A DNA stretch of 64,000 bases from Ursus arctos (taxonomy: Eukaryota > Chordata > Mammalia > Carnivora > Ursidae), in NCBI RefSeq assembly GCF_023065955.2, contig NW_026623019.1, forward strand, positions 16,868,350 to 16,932,349. The letters are read 5' to 3'. Made by a program: the position numbers and the translations under genes. The notes beneath the pieces are model-generated. The model had not been told where the DNA came from, made no database searches, and saw only the letters and a program-made list of their open reading frames with translations. Positions 55,960-64,000 of this stretch are shown piece by piece (positions within the stretch are counted from its first letter, which is position 1; each line of letters begins with the position of its first letter).

Positions 55960-56265
55960 ATTAAACTCTGCATGCATCCTTTGCCATGCCCTTCATTAGC
56001 ATATTGTCCATAAGATGTACCATAATTATGGTCAATAATGCATACCATATCAAGGTGGAGACAAACCTTTATTTTGGTGGCTAGTTACAAACCTGAGAGT
56101 CTGCCTCTCTTATTAGGGAATTTAATTTGCTATGTTGAAGCATAATTTTTGGCTTTGTAACATTAGGAGGAAGCAATGTAAGAAATTTGGATGTCAAATT
56201 AGAATGAAAAGCACAAAGACCAGCTGATCTTCATTGAAGTCATTTATACACCATAGTCTCCATCA
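55960..56265. promoter_or_regulatory. candidate conserved non-coding element with a 12-bp palindrome
   Basis: A repeat-free stretch containing the perfect palindrome CCATAATTATGG (56020-56031), CTTCATTAGCATATTG, GGAATTTAATTTGC and CAAATTAGAATG. Dense paired-homeodomain-like sites suggest an enhancer. This is an inference. Confidence 0.35.
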
Positions 56266-56269
56266 TTTT

Positions 56270-56420
56270 ATCAATTCATTTATCCAACAAATATTTATTG
56301 AGTCCCTACAACATGCTAGATGCTGTTCTGAGACCTAGGATAAAAGAGTGAACAAAACAAACTCCCTGCCCTGGTATAGCTTACAGTTTGTATGAACGAA
56401 TAAATACAGAACCCGGCAGG
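56270..56420. repeat. ancient interspersed repeat, family unassigned
   Basis: CAACAAATATTTATTGAGTCC and GCTGTTCTGAGACCTAGG then CTCCCTGCCCTGGTATAGC is a phrase common across mammalian genomes. I cannot name the family with confidence. Confidence 0.55.
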
Positions 56421-56424
56421 TAGG

Positions 56425-57035
56425 GGTAAATGGTACGGCAGGAAAAGACAAAGCAAAGCAAGGAAGAAAGGGAAAGATGTGGGAGTTCTATTTTATGTGG
56501 GGGGCTGGGAGCAGGGCTGGTAGGGGGTAGAGAGGACCTAAGGAAGGGAGAACAAGACACGTGGATCTATAGCTAAAGAGATAATTAGGCAGAGAGAAAG
56601 GAAGGAATCGAGAACTACAAGATTTCTGCCTCAAGCAACTGCAAGAATCAGGTTGCCATTTTAATGAGGACCTTATGTAAGCAAAAATGAACCAAGTATT
56701 AAAATATTCTGGGTACCATTCTTCTAAATTCAATTTAAAATTCAGTTTTAAACTGATAGGGAAAAGAGGAAAAAAAGAAAATGAGCATTGTTGTCTCCGA
56801 AAATCCGCTAAGCAATCCTCTTTAAAATATATGCCAATGATTTTTTGTAAGAACTAGAGAATAATGCTTCATTTAAACCATTTTTTACATAAATGGTAAT
56901 TATTCTTTTAGATACACAGACTTCTTTTCTAAAAGTTTATCGAATTTGCATACACATATTCCTATAATCTGTTTCATAAATTAAAAAAACTGGTACTACA
57001 TATTTATTTTAGAAGATCTGTTACTGAGCAATAAT
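56425..57035. other. intergenic, no gene seen
   Basis: AT-rich with no assignable feature. Confidence 0.5.
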
Positions 57036-57039
57036 ATAT

Positions 57040-57125
57040 CCATAGGTCAAATCAATACATCAAAAAGTCAAAAAGAAGCATCATATCTATAGATTTAGAA
57101 AAAGCTTCTGATAAAATTCAACACT
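57040..57125 (+). mobile_element. small L1 ORF2-like fragment
   Basis: ATCATATCTATAGATTTAG and the following AAAAAGCTTCTGATAAAATTC resemble the RT block A region of L1 ORF2 (compare 39255-39290). Only about 80 bases. Confidence 0.45.
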
Positions 57126-58271
57126 AAGGAATTTTGCTTCCAGGAGTATAGAGTAAACATGCTTTTCCCTATTTCCCCTCTAAATACAACTAAAAACCCT
57201 GGATATTATATATTAAACAAATATAAGAAGATTGTGGAAGGTAAAGAGAAGGAGGCAGACTGGCTAGAGAGCTTGGGACCATAGAATGGCACAGTGGTGA
57301 ATTCCCAGGTTTTCTTTTTACCTCATACAACCCAGACTTAGAGCTGAAAGAGACAGTAAACCAGAAACACCAATGGGTACAGATGAAAAAAAGTGCCAAC
57401 AAAGCCTGCTCTCTCTAGCCAAAGGACCATGAAAGGGATAGTCTTGAAAGATGCAAACTCTTAGCTGATAACCACCTACCTCAAGCAGGCAGCCCAGAGA
57501 AGACTAACCCATCCCTACTCTCACCAGCAAAGACTGAGTGGGAAGCTTAGACATCCATCTTTGTGAGGCTGCAACAGGCATCTCAGCAACCTGCCCTGAT
57601 GGGATCGGAAAAAGGCCACATAGGGATCTGGGACTTGCATCCCTGCTGCTGGTAACTAGGTCTTCCCCACAATTCTGCTATGTCAGTGGAGACCAAGTGG
57701 GGAGCCTGGACTTCCACCCCAACATGGTAGTAATGCAGAGCTTCATCTCTCCCAGATGGGGTAAGGTCAGGGGATGCTAGTAAAGAGTCAGGACTTTTCC
57801 CATTACCCAGCAGTAACAGGCCACCTCCCCAGTGGTTGGCATTGAGGACCACAGGAAGGGACAGAACTCCCATTCCCTCCTGGCAGTCACAAGGAATCCT
57901 TCCAACTCAGGTATCAACCCAACTGGACTTCTACCTTCATCTGGCAGTAATGAGGCAGCTCACCCTTCCACTCTGTTGGAGTAGTGCCAGAGAAAGCCAG
58001 CTGGAACAGAAGGTGTAAATAAGATCCCAAGTCTTATAACACAATATGAAAATGTCCAGGGTTCACCTAAAAACCACTCATCATACAAAGAAGCAGGAAA
58101 ATCTCAAATCATGTGAAAAGATAATCAATAGATGCCAAAAGAGATAGAATTATCTGGCAAATCTTTTAAGGCAGCCATGATGAAAATGTTTCAATTAGCA
58201 ATTATTATAAACATGCTTGAAACAAACGAAACATAGAAAACTTCAGCAAAGAAACAGAAAATATGAAGAAC

Positions 58272-58428
58272 TAGGGACACCTGGGTGGCTCAGTCAGTTG
58301 AGCGTCTGACTCCTGATTTCAGTTCAGATCATGATCTTGGGGTTGTGGGATTGAGCCCCATGTTGGGCTCCATGCTCAGCAGGGAGTCTGCTTGAGGCTT
58401 CCCTCCCTTTCCCACTGCCCTTTCCCCT

Positions 58429-58462
<34 letters not shown>

Positions 58463-58508
58463 GTAAATAAATAGAACTTTAAAAAATTTTTAGATGTTAT
58501 TTTAAAAA
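58272..58508 (+). mobile_element. Can-SINE, long type, nested in ORF1 remnant, exact TSD
   Basis: The TSD AGAAAATATGAAGAAC lies at 58256-58271 and 58509-58524. The body includes a (CT)n run at about 58430-58460. Confidence 0.95.
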
Positions 58509-59222
58509 AGAAAATATGAAGAACCAAATGGATTACTTTAGAAATGAAAGCACAGCAATGGAATAAAAAGCTCAGTGGATGGGGGACAGAGGGGAAAAAA
58601 ATTAGTGGACAGAAAGAACAAAAGGCACCGCTCTGAAGAACAGAGAGAAGCAGACTAGAGAAGAAGAACAAAGCGTCAAAGACCTGTGGTACTCAAACAA
58701 AAGATCTAGCACGTGTCATCAGATTCTGGAAGAAGAGGGGAAAGCGGAAAGTGCTAAAAAAGTACCCACAGAAATAATAGATGAAAACTTGGCAAATTTT
58801 GCAAAAGACATAAACCCACAGCTTCAAGAATTTAAATGAATGCCAAAGAGATTAACCCAAAGAAATCTACACCGAGACACATCATAGTTAAATTTCTGAA
58901 AACTAAAGATAAAAAAAGAAGATTTTTTGAAAGTAGCCAGAGAAAAATAACACCATACCCACAAGGGAAAAACAGAATTACAGCGTATTTCTCATCAGAA
59001 AACACGGAGGCCCAAAGAAAGTGATGTATTTTGAAATGAGCCAGAGAAAGACAAATACTGCATGGTATCACTTATATGTGGAATCTAAAAACTGAAAACT
59101 AAAGAAAGTAAAACTTACAGAAACAGAGTAGAAAAGTGTGACTGCCATGGCTGGGGGATGGGGGAAAGAGGGACAGGTTGGTAAAATGGATACAAACTTT
59201 CAGGTATAAAATTAATTAAGTA

Positions 59223-59410
59223 GGGGCGCCTGGGTGGCACAGCGGTTAAGCGTCAGCCTTCGGCTCAGGGCGTGATCCCGGCGTTCTGGGATCGAGCCCC
59301 ACATCAGGCTCCTCAGCTATGAGCCTGCTTCTTCCTCTCCCACTCCCCCTGCTTGTGTTCCCTCTCTCGCTGGCTGTCTCTGTCAAATAAATAAATAAAA
59401 TCTTTAAAAA
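59223..59410 (+). mobile_element. Can-SINE, ursid-like, exact TSD
   Basis: The TSD AAAATTAATTAAGTA lies at 59208-59222 and 59411-59425, inside the L1 3' UTR. The body is close to the copies at 39.4 and 27.4 kb. Confidence 0.96.
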
Positions 59411-59852
59411 AAAATTAATTAAGTATTGAAGATCGATGTATAACATGGTGACCAGAGTGGATAACATTGTATTTGTGTAATTGAAATTTGCTAAGAGAGT
59501 AAATTTAAATCTTCTAACAGAACAAAAAGTAAATATGTGAGGAGATGATTGTGTTAACTTAATGGGGAGCATCCTTTCACAATGTATACATATTTCAAAT
59601 CATCAGTTATACACTTTAAATATCTTACAATTTTGCCAGTTCTACCTCAATAAAGCAAAAAGAAAAGAAGAATCCTTTAGTCTATTGTGATAAGAAAAAA
59701 GGAGAGGTAGGAGGTAAAGAACTTTAGAGAAGAATGCCATCTAGCAAATGCAAGAAAAAATACAGAATTAGCAAACCAGCATTACGCAACCACCTGCATA
59801 GTAATTGAGCCAAGCAAGGATCATGAATGAATGTTAAAAAACAGTTTGATGA

Positions 59853-60045
59853 GGGGCACCTGGGTGGCTCAGTCAGTTAACCGGTTAACCGGTTAACCGT
59901 CTGACTTTGGCTCAGGTCATGATCTCCAGGTCTCGAGTCAGCGGGGAATCTGCTTCTCCCTCTCTCTCTCTCTCTCCCTCTGCCCCTCCCTTCACTCATG
60001 CACGCTCTTTCTCAAATAAATAAGTAAAATCTTTAAAAAAAAATT
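59853..60045 (+). mobile_element. Can-SINE with an expanded palindromic head motif
   Basis: The TSD TTTGATGA lies at 59845-59852 and 60046-60053. The head normally reading GTCGGTTAAGCG is replaced by three GTTAACCG units (59876-59899). Confidence 0.93.
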
Positions 60046-60059
60046 TTTGATGAAAAATT

Positions 60060-60490
60060 GTCAGGGAATATGATATTCATGCAGTCTCAAAGTATGATGC
60101 TACAGAATCCTTATTAATTATAAAGGGAAATATAAATCTTTACAATGGAGAAATCTTGTGCACATCACCTTAATGACATCATCAAACTTGGCATTATCAA
60201 TGATAGGACAAGCTGTTACTATGTGCCTCCTCATATGATGTATTGAAAAGTGCTATCACCCCATATTGCAGTCCTACCACAAATGTTTACCTCTAAGGTA
60301 ATCACGAGAAAATAAATGTTCAGATCCAGATGGTGGAACATTCTACAAGACAACTGCTCTGGAAATCCTCAAAAGTATCAGTAATATGAAAAACAAAAAA
60401 GGCAGGAGCTTCTTGTACTAGATTAAAACAAGACTAAAAAAACCTGACAACTAAATGTTATGGGTAATCTTTGATTGGATTCTAGGTTTT
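60060..60490. other. intergenic, no gene seen
   Basis: AT-rich; no assignable repeat or gene. Confidence 0.5.
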
Positions 60491-60505
60491 TAAAAAAGCT
60501 GTATA

Positions 60506-60713
60506 GGGGCGCCTGGGTGGCTCAGTCATTAAGCGTCTGCCTTCGATTCAGGGCGTGGTCCCGGTGTTCTGGGATGGAGCCCCACATCAGGCTCCTCCAC
60601 TGGGAGCCTGCTTCTTCCTCTCCCGCTCCCCCTGACTGTGTTCCCTCTCTCTCTGGCTGTCTCTATCTCTGTCAAATAAATAAAAACTCTTAAAAAAATA
60701 CATATTTAAAAAA

Positions 60714-60746
<33 letters not shown>
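60506..60746 (+). mobile_element. Can-SINE, ursid-like, with (AATA)n tail, exact TSD
   Basis: The TSD AAGCTGTATA lies at 60496-60505 and 60747-60756. The tail has grown into an AATA microsatellite of about nine units (60711-60746). Confidence 0.95.
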
Positions 60747-60748
<2 letters not shown>

Positions 60749-60939
60749 GCTGTATAAAGACATTATCAGAGTAACTGGTGAAATCTGAATGTGAACTGTA
60801 TATTAGATAATATTATTGTATTTATCTTAAATATCTTGAGAATGATAATGGTACCACGATTATGAAGGAGAATTTATGCTGAAGTATTTAGAGCTGAAGT
60901 GTTGTTATATTTGAAAGTTTCAAATGATTCAGGAAAAAA

Positions 60940-61010
60940 GAGAGAGACAGTGTGTGTGTGAGAGAGATAGAGACAGAGACAAAGACAGAAACAGAGACAG
61001 AGAGAGCACA
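60940..61010. repeat. purine-rich simple repeat (GA/GACA type)
   Basis: GAGAGAGACAGTGTGTGTGTG followed by interspersed GAGACA and GACAGA units. Low complexity, non-coding. Confidence 0.7.
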
Positions 61011-61069
61011 AATGTGACAAAATGTCGACAGTTGAAGAATACGAGTGAAGGGTATAGAGTGACTATTCT

Positions 61070-61575
61070 GTATATCACACAAATCCAAACCTTAGTGGCT
61101 TAAAAAAAAATCACCATTCTATTATATTTCACCATCTTGTGGATTAAGAATTTGGGAAGGGCTTAGATGGATGACTGTTCTACTCTCTGTGGCATTACCT
61201 GGAGTCCCTCTGTGGCTTTCAGCTTATGGATGGGCTGTTCCAGAGAATCTAAACCATGGCTGGTACCTTGGTGGGGATGGATGAAAGGCTGGATTTAGCT
61301 GGAACCCTCTACCTCTCCTTGTAGTCCCAAGTTCTCTCTGCATTGTCTCTCCACCAGGGTAGTTAGTTGAACTTATGTGATGGCTCAGAGCTTCAAGAAC
61401 CATACCAGAAATAACCACTCCTCTTAAAAGCTAGGCCCAGAGCTGCTACAGGGTAATGTCTGCCATTTTCTTCTGCTCAAAGAAGTCTCAATAGCTCAGA
61501 TTCAAAGAAAGGGAAAAGAAACCTTTGGTGTCAATGAGAAGAGTGTCAAATAATTTGTTCCCATGTCTAGTCTTC
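61070..61575. repeat. ancient interspersed repeat, probably LTR-type
   Basis: CAAACCTTAGTGGCTTAAAA, a TTGTGGATTAAGAATTTGGG stretch and GAGAAGAGTGTCAAATAATTTG occur in the order of an old mammalian LTR or MER repeat that I cannot name with certainty. Confidence 0.5.
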
Positions 61576-61719
61576 CACAATAGTTTCTGTAGTTTTGAAT
61601 ATTTTCAAAATCAAAACTCAGGGTAGGGTAGGGAAACCTCAAATAAATATATATGGCAGGTTTTTGGGTGTGTATGTGTGAGTTATGTTCATACCCTAAG
61701 CTCCTAGAAATATAATTAC

Positions 61720-61909
61720 TTTTTTTTAAAGATTTTATTTATTGATTTGCTAGAGAGAAGAGAGGGAGAGAGAGTGCACAAGCAGGGGGTGCAGCAGGCA
61801 GAGAGAGAGAAGCAGACTCCCTGCTGAGCAGGGGTCCTGACACGGGACTCGTCCATCATGACCTGAGCCGAAGGCAGACGCTTAACCCCCTGAGCCACCC
61901 AGGAGTCTC
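61720..61909 (-). mobile_element. Can-SINE, long type
   Basis: It starts with TTTTTTTTAAAGATTTTATTTA and ends near GAGCCACCCAGGAGTC. Its head has lost the GCGCCCC end. A small CTAGAA repeat is on both sides. Confidence 0.9.
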
Positions 61910-61914
61910 TAGAA

Positions 61915-62670
61915 TTGCTTTCCATTTTGATAGACATTTCCAGGTTGCTCTCCCAAAAGAGTGTATCACTTTATTTGCCTACCAAACATGGATGAATGAC
62001 TATATTCTCCATATTTGGTGGTAGTTTTAAAATATATTTACAATGTGACACCCCTCTTATCATAAGATAGTCTAACTCTTCCACATGTGGTGATTTGCTT
62101 CGAAAGAAGAAATGACAGCAGAAGTGACAATGTGTGATTTCCAAGGCTAGGTGGTAAAAGGCAAGGCAGCTCCCACCTGTATCTCTATACTGGGAGATAC
62201 TCTGGGAGCCCTGAGCTGACTGGTAAGTGTTCGGCTAGGAGGGTGAGAAACTTTTCAGAGAGCTAAGCAGGGCACAGATATACAGATTTTTAAAAACCCA
62301 TAAAACATAATAGCATAATATATAATAAATAAATATATGTAAATTCCCTATGCTTTTTTTCATCCCCATGACTTATTACTTCAACATAAGAATATGAAAA
62401 ATAGATATTTATTTGAAATTGTATATTCGGTATTATTTGCTTTTATGCTAAATAAATGCTGTTATTTAAAAATAAAACAGTGATAAGCCTTGTTAGTGAA
62501 ATTAGAAGTGATTAATAGTAGGACTAATTAAATAAGTAGTAGGTGTGAGAAAATATAACAGTATGTTATGATGTTTCTATCTTTTCATACAGTAATTTAT
62601 TTGAATTCTTTTTAAAACTCTATTAGATTTAAAATTCTTTCAAGTTAAATTAATATACATTCTTAGGATA
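61915..62670. other. intergenic, no gene seen
   Basis: Very AT-rich with no assignable feature. Confidence 0.5.
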
Positions 62671-62686
62671 CACAAATGCAGGACTT

Positions 62687-62885
62687 TTTTTTTTTTTTAA
62701 AGATTTTATTTATTTATTTGACAGAGAGAGACAGCGAGAGAGGGAACACAAGCAGGGGGAGTGGGAGAGGAAGAAGCAGGCTCCCAGCGGAGCAGGGAGC
62801 CTGATGCAGGGCTCGATCCCAGGACCCTGGGATCAGGCCCTGAGCCGAAGGCAGACGCTTAATGACTGAGCCACCCAGGTGCCCT
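62687..62885 (-). mobile_element. Can-SINE, mixed long type, exact TSD
   Basis: The TSD AATGCAGGACTT lies at 62675-62686 and 62886-62897. The body has the ursid-like purine block, but the middle reads CTCCCAGCGGAGCAGGG as in the general caniform type. Confidence 0.95.
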
Positions 62886-63059
62886 AATGCAGGACTTAAA
62901 AAAAAAAAAAAAACCTATTCAATAGGAATAGTAAAATATATATAATTCATTAAAAAATAAATGTTTCTTTCTGTCCCAGTACAGTAGGATATTTTTACTC
63001 TGTTTCCTTTTCCAATAAGACTTCTCCAACTGCCTGAAGCCTGCAGGATATCCTTTTCT

Positions 63060-63290
63060 TTTCTTTTATGCAGTGGTGAAGCTGAATAGTGTAAAAAATA
63101 AGATATATTTCAAGTAAGTCATGGGGATGAAAAGTACAGCATCGGGAATATGGTTAATGATATTGTAGTACCTTCAGCACAGTAAGCATTTTGTAATGTA
63201 TACAATTGTTGAATCACCTGGCCGTATACCTAAAACTAACATTATATGTCAACTATACTTCAATGAAGAATTTAAAAAATTTTAATGAGC
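63060..63290 (+). mobile_element. L1 3' end fragment
   Basis: GAATATGGTTAATGATATTG, GGCCGTATACCTAAAACTAA and TCAACTATACTTCAATGAAG are typical of carnivore L1 3' ends. Confidence 0.7.
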
Positions 63291-63294
63291 AATG

Positions 63295-64000
63295 AAGAAC
63301 TTATGGATAAAATATCAATACGTTGGGGAAAGAGGCTTCTAATAAAAAAATTTAAGAGATTACAGATATCCTAATTTCACCTTTTGAATGGAGAGCTACA
63401 AAATTAAACAAATGCCTTTCTAAATTTTCATTTTAATAAGAGAAAATTTATTCTCAACGTTCTCATTTAAAAAAGCAGCCATTGTCTTGGCTCTTTAATG
63501 AAAAAAAAGAAAAAAGAGAAAAAGGGTAAGATACACTTTGACTTGCAGTTCTGTTCTTATCAAGCCCACATTACACTAAGGCCTGGTGTCAGTCCAATGG
63601 GATGTTCGTCAAGCTAATATCCTCCCAGCAAAGGCAGTTGAGCATAGAATACTTAGGCTAATTGAATTTAATTAAAAAAATAAAAATATAACTTAATAAG
63701 TTTCAGACATGATTTTTAGGCTCTAATGTATCTTAGGATATATGTGCTTATATTATAATACCAAACCAATATTATAATACCAATCCAATATCTATGTCAC
63801 TTATACAAGATACAAGATTTGTGCTGTAACGCATTTTGCATGTCTTATATTTCGATACCTTTCACATATCTTTCACACATTACACATATCTTGCTTTACA
63901 GCTTCTAATTTTATTTAACCAGATATTAATAAATAGATACATATATGAAAAAAAAAAGAATACTTAGGATTTTACTTACTAGCAACAGCAGGGCCTAGAT
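63295..64000. other. intergenic, with a 19-bp tandem duplication
   Basis: The unit TATTATAATACCAAACCAA (63751-63769) is followed by a copy with one mismatch (63770-63788). Nothing else assignable. Confidence 0.5.

Larger units (their letters stand above)
57126..59665 (+). pseudogene. L1 element with ORF1 joined to a 3' end (half-L1/HAL1-like), decayed
   Basis: A 5' region (57126-58060) is followed by an ORF1 remnant. Its RNA-binding C-terminal part is readable at 58836-59024 (NPKKSTPRHIIVKFLKTK), the ORF1p RRM/CTD region. Near 59035 it passes straight to L1 3' UTR-like sequence (CTGGGGGATGGGGGAAAGAGG) and ends at CAATAAAGCAAAAAG (about 59665). No ORF2 is present. This matches half-L1 elements, though a later deletion of ORF2 is an alternative. 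Two Can-SINEs (58272 and 59223) interrupt it. It is not functional. Confidence 0.75.

Noticed and set aside
1..64000. CRISPR arrays, operons, riboswitches or phage-like systems
   Set aside because: The window is vertebrate nuclear DNA. The regularly spaced repeats seen are micro- or minisatellites and SINEs.

Overview
This is mammalian nuclear DNA, almost certainly from a carnivore. The evidence is about 26 tRNA-derived Can-SINE copies, recognised by a head of the type GGGGCGCCTGGGTGGC and a CT-rich body ending in an (A/T)-rich tail. At least seven copies (16.0, 18.2, 27.4, 39.4, 59.2, 60.5 and 62.7 kb) share a body that I associate with bears and giant panda rather than dog or cat. A caniform, probably ursid, source is therefore my best inference. 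It is not proven from the sequence alone.

The window has one intact protein-coding gene, FOXB2, a single-exon forkhead transcription factor on the + strand at 4751-6049 (432 codons). It lies in a large CpG-rich block (about 3.5-6.2 kb), with further GC/CpG-rich blocks at about 1.1-2.0 kb and 7.8-8.3 kb. This clustered-island layout is typical of Polycomb-regulated developmental genes. A poly(A) signal lies 167 bases after the stop. In human the neighbours are PRUNE2 and VPS13A, each roughly 100 kb or more away, so a gene-poor remainder is expected.

From about 8.3 kb to the end the window is intergenic. Its most informative element is a decayed, intronless copy of RFC5 (replication factor C subunit 5) at 33710-34644, a processed pseudogene with deletions, frameshifts and stops. 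The rest is stratified transposon debris. Old layers are MIR, L2, MER5-like DNA transposon, MLT1 LTRs and L1 3' ends. A nested L1 block occupies 38.2-42.2 kb, and an L1 with ORF1 joined directly to a 3' end (half-L1-like) occupies 57.1-59.7 kb. Can-SINEs lie on top, many with exact target-site duplications (TSDs).

Several repeat-poor AT-rich stretches (about 23.3, 36.8, 45.8-46.6, 54.2-54.5 and 56.0-56.3 kb) and one upstream of FOXB2 (about 0.87-1.04 kb) carry homeodomain, POU or nuclear-receptor-like motifs. They are reasonable candidates for conserved enhancers, by inference only. I found no operon-like, CRISPR, RNA-gene or otherwise new molecular system. The interest here lies in the pseudogene, the transposon stratigraphy, repeat expansions inside SINEs, and candidate regulatory DNA around a developmental regulator.
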